From positions 62,001 to 126,000 of the forward strand of contig NZ_JOIX01000011.1 in the NCBI RefSeq assembly GCF_000720175.1: DNA of 64,000 nucleotides, in the 5' to 3' direction. Numbering within the stretch: the first letter of the stretch is position 1; each line of letters opens with the position of its first letter. This document shows, piece by piece, positions 17,156 through 25,155 of the stretch. Below the pieces are notes generated by a model. It was not told the origin of the DNA. It did not search any database and saw only the letters and a list, made by a program, of their open reading frames with translations. This DNA is from Streptomyces sp. NRRL S-337 (GTDB taxonomy: Bacteria; Actinomycetota; Actinomycetes; Streptomycetales; Streptomycetaceae). A program made the translations under genes and the position numbers.

Positions 17156-17841
17156 GGCAGCTCCTTCGCATCGCTGGTCTGGTAGTGCGTCGGGTCGGTC
17201 ACGCCGGCGTCCCGGAACGCTTCCTGCCGCTCCCGGCAGGCGGCGCACCGTCCGCACTGCAGCGCATCGCCGCGAAAGCAGCTCCAGGTCTCGGTCCAGG
17301 GGACGCCGAGTTCCTCACCGAGCGACACCACGTCGCTCTTGCGCAGCCTGACCAGCGGCGCTGTCAGTGTCAGGTCAGGGTGCGCGTATCCGCGGGTCGC
17401 GATCCGCTCCATGGCGAGGAAGGAATCGATGAACGCGGCATTGCTGTCGGGCGCGGCCTGGAGGTCGTCGACCACCCCGACGGCCACCGCTTCCGCCTTC
17501 TCGGCGACGGCGACCGCGAAGGCGACGGACAGCAGGAGGGCATTGCGGTTGGGTACGACGTTCGGGCTCCCGCCGGACGACCCACTCCGGTGATCCGGCA
17601 CGTCGACGGTCGGGTCGGTGAGCGAGGAGCCGCTCAGGAGCTTGCCGACGGGGCTGAGATCGACGACGTCGTGCGGCACCCCGAGTGATCGAGCCGCCTT
17701 CACGGCGAACTCGTGCTCGACGAGATGGCGCTGGCCGTAGTTCACGGACAGCAGGTGGAGGGTGTGTCCTTGCGCCTGGAGGTGGTAGGCCATGGTGACC
17801 GAGTCCAGGCCGCCGGACACGATTGCGACAGTTTTCGGCAT
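17152..17841 (-). CDS. Divergent QueC-like 7-deazaguanine enzyme
   Basis: A 229-residue protein of the QueC family, which converts 7-carboxy-7-deazaguanine (CDG) to preQ0 with ATP and ammonia through an amide intermediate. Seen: the PP-loop SGGLDS (residues 9-14), LSVNYGQRH, VVPNRNALLLS, and a four-cysteine zinc site CFRGDALQCGRCAAC near the C-terminus. Odd: canonical QueC has a Ser-Gly-Tyr-Pro-Asp-Cys-Arg motif in the middle, but here the equivalent segment is DDLQAAPDSNAAFI, with Tyr, Cys and Arg replaced. This suggests altered chemistry or another nucleophile. QueC relatives that act on proteins have been described in anti-phage loci (from memory, not checked). It sits in one operon with FolE, QueD and QueE, so its substrate CDG is made next door. 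It overlaps the IPNS-like gene by 4 bp. Confidence 0.85.
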   Translation of the reverse strand: MPKTVAIVSGGLDSVTMAYHLQAQGHTLHLLSVNYGQRHLVEHEFAVKAARSLGVPHDVVDLSPVGKLLSGSSLTDPTVDVPDHRSGSSGGSPNVVPNRNALLLSVAFAVAVAEKAEAVAVGVVDDLQAAPDSNAAFIDSFLAMERIATRGYAHPDLTLTAPLVRLRKSDVVSLGEELGVPWTETWSCFRGDALQCGRCAACRERQEAFRDAGVTDPTHYQTSDAKELP

Positions 17842-17943
17842 GCGTCGCCTTCCGGCAGACGGAGAGGGATGGAGGGTCAGTGCTGAAGGATCAGGGCAGC
17901 GGTGTGCTGTGCACCGAAACGGCGGCGGACGTGCGGGCGTTTG

Positions 17944-18924
17944 TCACCGTGCCGGCGTGGCCGGGACGAGCAGCCGGGTCGATCGGTGGCCCTTGCGGTA
18001 GGTCAGTTCGACTTCGGGCCGCGGACCGTCCAGCCTCGTGGTGACGGTTCGCTCCTCGCTCCATCCGACCAGGCGGTACTCGTTTCCGCCGAGGGCCACC
18101 AGCGGGAAGAGGTGGTCCTGGGGAGATCGAATGGCCAGGTCCGTACCGGTGTCGACGATGCTGAAGGTGGCCTGCGGCTGCGGGCCGGTGAGCGACCCGA
18201 ACACCTCTATTTCCAGCAGGTGCGCCGGCGCGTCGAACGAACACCGCGCCGCTTCCCGCTCCTGGTCGGTCGTGGCCACGGCCGGACGGTTGTAGAGCAC
18301 GTCCGGGCCGTTGAAGTAGTCGGCCCAGTCAGCCGGGAACAGCCCTGCGAGCTCCGGTGTGACGAGCACGTCCACGACGAGATGCACCCGGTGCTGGGTA
18401 CCGAGGTTCTGGATCTGGTGCTTGCGGCTGAAGTCGCCGAACCAGAACTCACCGGGCTGCCAGCGGTACATCCCTCCGTCAAGGTCCAGCGAGGCTTCCT
18501 CGTGGGTGAGGACCGGGATGTGCAGCCGGGCCATGCCCCAGTCCGGGGCGAACTTGGGATCGCAATGGCGGTATCCGACGACGCCGGGTCCGAGATCCAT
18601 GAATCGGACTGCATAGAGGGGTCCGGGAATCGAGCGCAGGACCTCCTGCACGTAGGGCATGTGGTCCAGCCACTCGGTGTCGGCGAACTCCGCGCTGCCA
18701 GGGCCCCCTGGGTCGGTACGTGTCTTGTCGCCACCGGGGCTGCGCACCGGGAGGCAGCGCCAGTCCTGTTCGGCCCACCTGGACACTCGCCCGTTCTCGT
18801 GCGAGCTCTGCTCATCCCACAGGTGGTCGCGCGCAGTCATGAGGTCGGCCACCAGCCGGTCGGCGTCCAGCACGGGGAGCAGCCGAGCCGCTTCCGCAGG
18901 CGTCGAAGAATCACTTTCGTTCAT
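17944..18924 (-). CDS. Aspartyl/asparaginyl beta-hydroxylase-like oxygenase
   Basis: A 326-residue protein. I start it at ATG 18924 after AAGGGA; the frame is open a further 108 bp without a binding site. The N-terminal 200 residues fit the Asp/Asn beta-hydroxylase family (PF05118-like). VGYRHCDPKFAPDWGMARLH carries a His-x-Asp, MYRWQPGEFWFGDFSRKHQI the core strands, and GTQHRVHLVVDVLV the distal His. The family hydroxylates Asp, Asn or Arg side chains on peptides or carrier proteins. The C-terminal 110 residues (from about SLTGPQPQATFSIVD) look like an extra beta-rich domain that I do not recognise. It lies between folE and the QueC-like gene in the same operon. A peptide or carrier-bound substrate is plausible. 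Confidence 0.75.
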   Translation of the reverse strand: MNESDSSTPAEAARLLPVLDADRLVADLMTARDHLWDEQSSHENGRVSRWAEQDWRCLPVRSPGGDKTRTDPGGPGSAEFADTEWLDHMPYVQEVLRSIPGPLYAVRFMDLGPGVVGYRHCDPKFAPDWGMARLHIPVLTHEEASLDLDGGMYRWQPGEFWFGDFSRKHQIQNLGTQHRVHLVVDVLVTPELAGLFPADWADYFNGPDVLYNRPAVATTDQEREAARCSFDAPAHLLEIEVFGSLTGPQPQATFSIVDTGTDLAIRSPQDHLFPLVALGGNEYRLVGWSEERTVTTRLDGPRPEVELTYRKGHRSTRLLVPATPAR

Positions 18925-19084
18925 CGTTGTCCCTTCATGTCGACCGGACCGGATTCCCATGTCTGTCATCGGCCGCGATCGACCAGTCGGCCCCCGCAGC
19001 GGTCCGGAGAGTGAGCTCGCGAGCAGCGTCACGCCCGTTCCGAGCGCCCCGCCGGACGCCGCACTTTCGGAGTCCGATGACTCG

Positions 19085-19675
19085 TCACGCCCGGAGCAGG
19101 TCGAACAGCTCGCCCCGGAGCCCGGGGTCCGTGCTGAACTCCCCGCGATATGCGGTCGAGGTCATCTGCGCGGCAGCCTTGATGCCGCGCATCGACATGC
19201 AGAGGTGCTCGCCCTTCGCTATGACCGCGACGTCCGGGGTGCCGCTCAGGGTGCTGATCTCGAGCGCGATCTGGTCCACGAGGCGTTCCTGGACCTGCAG
19301 CTTGTGCGCGTACTGATGGGCGACCCTGGCGAACTTCGACAGGCCGAGCAGTTGCCCCGTCGGGCGGTACGCGATCGTCACGGAGCAGTTGAACGGCAGG
19401 AGGTGGTGCTCGCACAGCGACCAGACCTGAATGTCTGAGACGACTACGAGCTGGCTCGTGCCGATGGACTCGAAAAGCGTGCCCAGCGAACCCGGGTCGT
19501 AGTTGATGAACTCTCGCCACCAGCGGGCGAACCGCGCCGGTGTGTCGCGCAGTCCGTCGCGATTCGGGTCCTCGCCGATCTCCACCAACAGTTGGCGGGC
19601 GATCTCGACCAGGGGGTCCTCGGTCGTCCTCGACGCTGACGGGTCACCATCGAGGTCCAATTTTGTCATCGACAT
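19085..19675 (-). CDS. folE: GTP cyclohydrolase I
   Basis: A 196-residue FolE of normal length. It converts GTP to dihydroneopterin triphosphate, the first step of both folate and 7-deazaguanine synthesis. Zinc and active-site motifs are intact: SLCEHHLLPF near residues 86-95, then GLSKFARV and GEHLCMSMRGI. Start ATG 19675 has AAAGGTG upstream; a second ATG lies two codons in. It is embedded among queD, queE and the QueC-like gene, so it is a dedicated pathway copy rather than the housekeeping folate gene. Confidence 0.96.
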   Translation of the reverse strand: MSMTKLDLDGDPSASRTTEDPLVEIARQLLVEIGEDPNRDGLRDTPARFARWWREFINYDPGSLGTLFESIGTSQLVVVSDIQVWSLCEHHLLPFNCSVTIAYRPTGQLLGLSKFARVAHQYAHKLQVQERLVDQIALEISTLSGTPDVAVIAKGEHLCMSMRGIKAAAQMTSTAYRGEFSTDPGLRGELFDLLRA

Positions 19676-19712
19676 GTGGTCACCTTTCGTCCGGGCTGCG
19701 GAGTTACCGACC

Positions 19713-20075
19713 TCACGGCCGGTACTCGGCCCAGGTCTTGGGAGTCTCTGAGATACGCACGCAGGTCAACTCGGGAAACTTCGTCGACCATGTCTTGTAG
19801 AGCCAGGCCGCCATATTCTCAGCCGTCGGATTTTCGTCCATCACATCGTTGAGATGCCGATGATCAAGGTGATCGTCCAGCCAGGCCTTGAATGCGGACA
19901 ACTCTCCGTAGTCTCGAACGAAGCCCACGGGCAGCAGATCCGCATCATCGGCTCCAAGCTCCAGCTCGATCACATAGTTGTGCCCGTGCATTCGGGCACA
20001 CTGGTGCTCAGGAGCAAGGCCGGCAAGCCGATGACTGGCCGAGAATTCAAACTTCTTGGTGATGCGAAATGCCAT
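19713..20075 (-). CDS. queD: 6-carboxytetrahydropterin synthase
   Basis: A 120-residue QueD/PTPS-family enzyme that turns dihydroneopterin triphosphate into 6-carboxy-5,6,7,8-tetrahydropterin. The zinc histidines are in FEFSASHRL and CARMHGHNY. The catalytic Cys precedes HGH, DHRHLND supplies the Asp/His pair, and the pterin-anchoring Glu is in VRISETPKTW. All are intact, so the enzyme should be active. Start ATG 20075 follows AAGGGA. It lies 38 bp upstream of folE and downstream of queE on the same strand. Confidence 0.95.
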   Translation of the reverse strand: MAFRITKKFEFSASHRLAGLAPEHQCARMHGHNYVIELELGADDADLLPVGFVRDYGELSAFKAWLDDHLDHRHLNDVMDENPTAENMAAWLYKTWSTKFPELTCVRISETPKTWAEYRP

Positions 20076-20112
20076 CGATCCGAGTTCCCTTCTGCTTTGC
20101 GCGCACCGTTGC

Positions 20113-20826
20113 TCACACGGCGCGTTTGTCGTCCCACACCAAGGTGTGCAGTCTGGTCGTCAGGTTCCAGCCGCGCTTTACCACCGCGTCGGCCAACTCG
20201 CTCATGTGCTTGGTGACATCGTCGGCGGTACGCCCGATCGGCATGATCCATACCGAGGGCAGGTCGAAAGCGGCAACCAACTGGGCCACTTCGTCGAGAT
20301 CACGGGTGTTCTGGCAGACGAACTTGAACGTGCTTCCCGGCAGTGCCGCAAGACTGGTGAGGGCGGAAGGGACGATCCTGCGCTGCAGGGTGTCGCCCGA
20401 GTGCGACAACTTCGGCGAGACGTTGAACCGGACGCCGGCGGCGATGAGTTCGGGGTGCGCGGCGTGCGTCCCATTGGTCTCTATCTCGATCTCCTTACCG
20501 CGTCCGGTCAGTGCTGCCACCAGAGGAATCAGTCGCTCTTGCTGGCCCAGGGGCTCACCGCCGGATATCACGATCAGCTCGGTGTCGAACCCGAGCAATT
20601 CTGCGACGACCTCTTCGACCGGACGGCGGTGCAGCTCCTTACGCGGATCGTGGGCGACCCCGCTCTCACCGGCCCCGGTCCAGTCCCACGTGTAGGGCGT
20701 ATCGCACCACGAGCACGACAGGTTGCACCCGCCGAGTCGCAGGAACGCGCACCTGCGTCCCAGGGACCGACCCTCGCCCTGGACGGTCGGACCGAAGATT
20801 TCGTTCACTACGAGATCCTGCTCCAT
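20113..20826 (-). CDS. queE: 7-carboxy-7-deazaguanine synthase (radical SAM)
   Basis: A 237-residue QueE. It rearranges 6-carboxytetrahydropterin to 7-carboxy-7-deazaguanine using a 4Fe-4S cluster and SAM. The cluster motif Cys-x3-Cys-x2-Cys is in GGCNLSCSWCDT near residues 33-44. FGPTVQGEG at the N-terminus and VISGGEPLGQ for SAM binding are also present. Start ATG 20826 follows AGGAAA, and the gene begins 13 bp after the methyltransferase stop. Its product CDG should be the last common intermediate before the divergent QueC-like enzyme. Confidence 0.95.
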   Translation of the reverse strand: MEQDLVVNEIFGPTVQGEGRSLGRRCAFLRLGGCNLSCSWCDTPYTWDWTGAGESGVAHDPRKELHRRPVEEVVAELLGFDTELIVISGGEPLGQQERLIPLVAALTGRGKEIEIETNGTHAAHPELIAAGVRFNVSPKLSHSGDTLQRRIVPSALTSLAALPGSTFKFVCQNTRDLDEVAQLVAAFDLPSVWIMPIGRTADDVTKHMSELADAVVKRGWNLTTRLHTLVWDDKRAV

Positions 20827-20839
20827 GGCGCACCGTTTC

Positions 20840-21622
20840 CTATGAGTGGGACGGCTCGACGGCCGCGGGCTTCTGCGCCTGGACTATGAACCAATGCCGA
20901 CTCAGCCGGACGCCCTGTTCGACCGTCACCGCGGCGACATATCGATCGAATGCCTCCTTGTCCGCCGCCGAATCGTAGTTGTCGAGGATCGGCACTTGGT
21001 GCAGAAAGGTGTCCAGATCGCCCGCCGAGTGGTAGAACTCCTCGAACCGGAACGCCTGGTTTCTTGTCACGACGAAACCCGCATCGGACAGTTCTTGAGC
21101 AATCTCCTCCGACAAGGGCCTGCCGTTCCAGCTGTCGAAGTTCTGGCCGCGGCCGAACGTTTCCTTCAGCTCTCGCGCGTCCTGCTCCCCGATCCCCATG
21201 TACAACACGACCCCGCTGGGCCGCAGCACCCGCTCGAATTCACGGGCGATCAGCGGACCGCGGCGGGAAGTGACCACATCGGCGTACCCATCGGGCAGTC
21301 CCGTGTGGGCGGCATCGCACAGCTCGAACGTGACGTGCGACAGACCTGCCTCCGCTCGGTACCGCGCGGCGCATTCCAGCATCGAGGGCGACAGATCTAT
21401 CCCGGTCACGGCGCCGTACGCACGAGAGATGCGCAGCAAACTCCGCCCGTCGGCGCAGCCGACATCCAGCAGTCGGGCGTCCGGCGCTCCCAGTGCGTTC
21501 GCCAGTTCGTCGAAGACGGCGTCCGGGCGGCCGTCGGCGAATACGTCGGTGCTCCGCGCATCGCTCAAGTAGCCGCCGAACCGCTCGGCCACCCGGGAGT
21601 AGAACTCCGCGTCCATCGTCAT
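20840..21622 (-). CDS. Class I SAM-dependent methyltransferase
   Basis: A 260-residue methyltransferase with motif I LLDVGCADGRSL near residues 50-61, motif II TGIDLSPSML and motif IV-like GYADVVTSRRGPLIA. The ATG at 21622 overlaps the stop of the small upstream ORF (ATGA), so translation is coupled. A second ATG lies two codons downstream. It precedes queE by 13 bp. By context it may N-, O- or C-methylate the deazaguanine or the peptide part; the sequence does not tell which. Confidence 0.85.
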   Translation of the reverse strand: MTMDAEFYSRVAERFGGYLSDARSTDVFADGRPDAVFDELANALGAPDARLLDVGCADGRSLLRISRAYGAVTGIDLSPSMLECAARYRAEAGLSHVTFELCDAAHTGLPDGYADVVTSRRGPLIAREFERVLRPSGVVLYMGIGEQDARELKETFGRGQNFDSWNGRPLSEEIAQELSDAGFVVTRNQAFRFEEFYHSAGDLDTFLHQVPILDNYDSAADKEAFDRYVAAVTVEQGVRLSRHWFIVQAQKPAAVEPSHS

Positions 21623-21816
21623 CGGCCGTGCACCTTCCCCTGAACCACGGTCGAGGAGAGGCCCTGATGCGCACGCACCGGTTCCCTCCTCTTCCGTGGG
21701 AACTCCCAGTCAAGCTCTACCGCTGCTGTCGCGGGGGTCTTTGCGCTGCGCTGCGATTCGGTTTCCGGGACGCCGCACGCGGCGGGCGTCACCGCGTCCC
21801 GGGTCAATACGGTCAT
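21619..21816 (-). CDS. 65-aa small protein, first gene of the deazaguanine operon; precursor-peptide candidate
   Basis: ATG at 21816 has a full AAGGAG (21825-21830 read on the minus strand) at 8-nt spacing. The frame ends in a TGA that overlaps the methyltransferase ATG. The peptide begins MTVLTRDAVTPAACGVPETE, has one cysteine, a Trp in VELDWEFPRKRREPV, and a basic end GKVHGR. Codon third positions are about 77% GC, in keeping with coding. I do not recognise the family. Strong signal, operon-first position and coupling make it a real gene in my judgement. The role as a peptide substrate is only inferred from the surrounding enzymes. Alternatively it is a small regulator or a translational leader. 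Confidence 0.6.
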   Translation of the reverse strand: MTVLTRDAVTPAACGVPETESQRSAKTPATAAVELDWEFPRKRREPVRAHQGLSSTVVQGKVHGR

Positions 21817-22044
21817 TCGGACCACTCCTTGAGGGCCGTCCCCTGAAGGGGCCGCCGAGGTCGGCAGGACCCAATCTCCGGTGTCGCCCTATCGGCCCGG
21901 CATCACGGCGCATCCACGGCGGGGCGGGGCCGGGGTAAGGCGGTGATAGCGCGAGCATGCGGCCGCGATGGGCACCTGGTTCACGCTGGTTTCAGCAACG
22001 CCCGGACGGATTGCGAAACGGGCTGCGAAGGGAGGAGAACGGAG
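21817..22044. promoter_or_regulatory. Divergent promoter region between two small ORFs
   Basis: This 228-bp gap separates the minus-strand deazaguanine operon from a plus-strand small ORF and must contain the operon promoter. The minus-strand binding site AAGGAG is at 21825-21830 and the plus-strand GGAGGAG at 22031-22037. I could not fix -35/-10 boxes or SARP heptamers with confidence. Confidence 0.5.
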
Positions 22045-22188
22045 ATGGCCATCAAGAAGTTGCCGACTGCCGCGGGGGACGTCGTCGCGGTCCTCGGCGC
22101 TGTAGGAGATCAGCACGGCGTGGAGCAGGGCCCGGTCGCCGTGTTGTCGGCGGGCGAACCACCCGCCGACAACACGCCGTGGTCATGA
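22045..22188 (+). CDS. 47-aa small ORF with strong ribosome binding site
   Basis: ATG 22045 is preceded by GGAGGAG (22031-22037) at ideal spacing. The frame encodes a peptide starting MAIKKLPTAAGDVVAVLGAV and ending PPADNTPWS. Third positions are GC-rich. Its 3' part overlaps a perfect hairpin. It is divergent from the deazaguanine operon and convergent with the second SARP. No family is recognised; a small peptide of the cluster or a chance ORF with a good binding site are both possible. Confidence 0.45.
   Translation: MAIKKLPTAAGDVVAVLGAVGDQHGVEQGPVAVLSAGEPPADNTPWS
22141..22175. terminator. Perfect 14-bp stem hairpin between convergent genes
   Basis: GTGTTGTCGGCGGG (22141-22154) pairs perfectly with CCCGCCGACAACAC (22162-22175) across a 7-nt loop. 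It lies 36 bp beyond the stop of the second SARP and inside the last codons of the small plus-strand ORF, so it probably ends the SARP transcript. Confidence 0.8.
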
Positions 22189-22210
22189 CGGGCCGGCATG
22201 CCTCCTGGTA

Positions 22211-25135
22211 TCAGCCGACCGGCGTCATCGTCCTGCCCAGGGTGGCAACGATGTCAGCCCGTACGGCAGCGGCCCCGCTGTGGTCCATGATCCGCTCCCG
22301 GATCCTGGCCGATCGGGAGTAGTACTCGACGGCCTGTTCCACACGACGCAGGCGGGCATTGACCCGGCCGAGGTCGTGCAGCACATACCCCTCTCCGACC
22401 AGGTCGCCGCTCGCCCCGACCATGGCGAGGACCTCAAGCAGGGTCCGTTCCGCCGCCTCGTACCGCTGCTGGTACATCAGCATGTGGCCCAGCCGCCGCA
22501 GTGCGAGGGCTTGGCCCCGGTCGAAGCCGGCTGACCGGCAGATCCCGAGAGCCTCGTCGAGATACGAACGGGTTCGCGCGAAGTCCGCTCGCCGCATCGT
22601 GATGTGCGCCATCTCGCCCAGCACGTATGCCCGGCCGATGACGTCCTGCGCCCGCACGAAGTTGCGCTCGGCGCTCTCGTAGAGGGCCAGCGCCCGAGCG
22701 TCGTCACCATGGTGCCGCTCGATGCGCGCCAGGTCACGCAGACACAGCGCTTGGCCACTCGGCTCCCCGATCCGCTCAAAGATCTCCAAAGCGGTGCTGA
22801 GGTAAGGGCCTGCTGCCTCATGCTCGCCCCGGTACAGGTGCAGGGTCCCCAACGAGCCGAGTACCGCTGCCCGGCCCCGTTCGTTGCCGGCCTCCTGTAC
22901 CGCGGTCAGCGCCACCTGATGTGTGCGCTCCCAGAGCTCGGGATAGCCACGGGCCTCGAAGAGCGTCACCAGAGTCGTGGCCAGCTCCCAGCACAACTCG
23001 TCCAGCCCGGACCGGGCCGCCAACTCGACCGCGTTCAACAGGTTGGTCTGCTCGCTCTCCAGCCACCCGAGCGGGTCGCGGAGGCACCGCTGGACCTGGT
23101 CCTCCGGCGGATGCCACCGTTCACCCCGGCCCGTCACGATGGTGTACGCACCGCCGTAGATCTCTTTGTGCGCCCGCTCGGCGAGCGCCATCCAGCCGCC
23201 GACCATACGCCGCACCGCTCCGGCGCGTTCTGCCTCGGAAATCTCCGCGGGCAGCCGTTCGTGCGCGATCATCCGTACGATCTGCGACAGTCCGCATCGG
23301 AACTCCCCGCCCTGGTCCATGGCGGTGATGTCGAGGAGCCGGCTGTCGATGAGCGGTTCCAGCAGGTCAGCGGGGTGCGGCGGGCGGTCGTCGATAAGGG
23401 CGGCACCCAGCCAGCTCGGGATCTCCGTCCCCTCGGCCAGACTGAGCAGGCACAACAGGCGACGGTCGGCCGCCGCCAGGCCGTCGTAGCTGAGCGAAAG
23501 ACTTGCCCGGATCGACAGCTCGCCGTGTGCCAGCTCGTCCAACCGGCGGTGCTCGTCCTCAAGCCGCTGGCACATGGAGGTCAGTGACCAGTGCGGGCGC
23601 GCGGCCAGGCGCGCGCCGATGATACGCAGCGCGAGGGGCAGCCCGCCCACCAAGCGTATGACGACCCGCGCTGCCTCCCGCTCGCTCTCCACACGGTGCT
23701 CTCCGATGATCCGCCCCAGGAGCTGGATCGCCTGTTCCGGACTCAACGGCTCCAAGTTGAACCGGCGTGTGCCCGGCAAGGCCGTGAGCTGGCCGCGGCT
23801 GGTGACCAGCACGCCGCTGCTGCCGGTTCCGGGCAGCAGCGGCATCACCTGCGACTCGCTCACCGCGTCGTCCAGCAACACCAGGATCCGGCGACCGGCC
23901 AGCAGACTGCGGTACATCTCCGCGCGCTCATCAAGCGCATCGGGTATGGCCTGGCCCGGTACGCCCAGCGCTCGGAGGAACCGCCCCAACGCCTGGGCGG
24001 GGTCGACCGGTTGTCCGCCCGGCCCTCGGAGGTCGCAGTAGAGCTGTCCGTCCGGGAAGTACTCGGTCGCGAGTCGGTGCGCCACGTGCCTGGCCAACGT
24101 GCTTTTGCCGACACCAGGTCTGCCGAGCACCAGGACCACGTTCAGTCGCCCCTTTTCCTGTCCCCCGGTGACCGCGTCGCAGACCGCTGAAACGATCGCG
24201 TCGTCGGCTACGAAGTCGCCGATGTCGGCGGGAAGTTGCCTGGGGGTGACGACCGGGTCGGGATCGGCGCTGCGCTCTTGCACCGCCTCGGTCAGCGGCG
24301 TCGCCATGAGAGGACGTGGTTCGGCCGGTTCGGCCGGTTCGGCCAGTGCCAGGTCAGCGTCGTCGGTCAGGATCGCCTGCGCCAGGTCGCGTAGTTCCCT
24401 TCCTGGGTCCAGGCCCAGTTCTTCGGTGAGCATCGCGCGGCCCTGGTGGTAGACGTCCAGCGCCTCCGCCTGCCGGCCCGAACGGTACAACGCCACCATG
24501 AGGTGCCCCCGCAGCCGCTCACGCAGCGGATGGTCGGCGACAAGCTGCATCAGCTCGCCGACCAGGTGCTCATGACGGCCCAGCTCCAGCAACAGCCGCA
24601 TGCAGGTCTCCACCGCTTCCAGGCGGCTCTCGTCCCACTGCGCTGCCGTACCGGCCAGGACTTCGCTGGGTACACCGGCCAGGCACCGCCCCCGCCACAG
24701 ACCTATCGCCGAGCGAAGCGTGTCCACCGCAGGCATCTTCAGACCGTCACGGGCCAGCGCATGCGCCTCCGTTACCAGGCGACGGAAGGTGCCGATGTCG
24801 GTCGCATCCTCCGGCGCCCTCAGGATGTAGCCACAGGCACGGGTCTCGATGGTGGCGTCGACTCCCCCGGCCGAAAGTGCCTTGCGGAGCCGGGAGATGC
24901 AGATCTGCACCTGGGCGCGTGCGGTCTTCGGCGGACGGTGAGCCCAGATGACATCCACCAGGCGGGTCGTCTCCACCACCCGGTTCAGTTCGAGCACCAG
25001 CGCCCCGAGGACGATCTCTTGACGCCCCGGTGCCACGGATACGGCCCCCAGCTCGCCGCACACCTCAAGCGGCCCGAGCACCCGGAAAGGAGCTGCCGCT
25101 ACGCCACTGCCGTCGTAACCTGACGAGACTGCCAT
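22211..25135 (-). CDS. AfsR-type SARP with NB-ARC and TPR domains
   Basis: A 974-residue large SARP. An N-terminal winged helix (FRVLGPLEVCGELG, then LVDVIWAHRPPKTARAQVQI) spans residues 15-110, and an activation domain follows to about 265. A Glu-Pro-Ala linker leads into an NB-ARC ATPase with Walker A VLGRPGVGKSTLA near 336 and Walker B RRILVLLDDAV. The C-terminal 300 residues are TPR helices (for example ALCLRDLARIERHHGDDARA). This is the full AfsR architecture, unlike the shorter SARP at 14185. It is the outermost gene of the cluster and is transcribed alone towards the deazaguanine operon. The TPR part may sense a protein or small ligand. Confidence 0.94.
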   Translation of the reverse strand: MAVSSGYDGSGVAAAPFRVLGPLEVCGELGAVSVAPGRQEIVLGALVLELNRVVETTRLVDVIWAHRPPKTARAQVQICISRLRKALSAGGVDATIETRACGYILRAPEDATDIGTFRRLVTEAHALARDGLKMPAVDTLRSAIGLWRGRCLAGVPSEVLAGTAAQWDESRLEAVETCMRLLLELGRHEHLVGELMQLVADHPLRERLRGHLMVALYRSGRQAEALDVYHQGRAMLTEELGLDPGRELRDLAQAILTDDADLALAEPAEPAEPRPLMATPLTEAVQERSADPDPVVTPRQLPADIGDFVADDAIVSAVCDAVTGGQEKGRLNVVLVLGRPGVGKSTLARHVAHRLATEYFPDGQLYCDLRGPGGQPVDPAQALGRFLRALGVPGQAIPDALDERAEMYRSLLAGRRILVLLDDAVSESQVMPLLPGTGSSGVLVTSRGQLTALPGTRRFNLEPLSPEQAIQLLGRIIGEHRVESEREAARVVIRLVGGLPLALRIIGARLAARPHWSLTSMCQRLEDEHRRLDELAHGELSIRASLSLSYDGLAAADRRLLCLLSLAEGTEIPSWLGAALIDDRPPHPADLLEPLIDSRLLDITAMDQGGEFRCGLSQIVRMIAHERLPAEISEAERAGAVRRMVGGWMALAERAHKEIYGGAYTIVTGRGERWHPPEDQVQRCLRDPLGWLESEQTNLLNAVELAARSGLDELCWELATTLVTLFEARGYPELWERTHQVALTAVQEAGNERGRAAVLGSLGTLHLYRGEHEAAGPYLSTALEIFERIGEPSGQALCLRDLARIERHHGDDARALALYESAERNFVRAQDVIGRAYVLGEMAHITMRRADFARTRSYLDEALGICRSAGFDRGQALALRRLGHMLMYQQRYEAAERTLLEVLAMVGASGDLVGEGYVLHDLGRVNARLRRVEQAVEYYSRSARIRERIMDHSGAAAVRADIVATLGRTMTPVG

Positions 25136-25155
25136 GCATAACCTGCTTCTGTGCT

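Noticed and set aside
17152..21622. Canonical queuosine or tRNA-modification operon
   Set aside because: QueF, QueA and TGT genes are missing, the QueC motif is altered and the operon contains oxygenases and a methyltransferase within a SARP-flanked cluster.
21943..22044. Extended start for the 47-aa small ORF
   Set aside because: The upstream in-frame codons contain no ribosome binding site, whereas GGAGGAG is ideally placed before ATG 22045.
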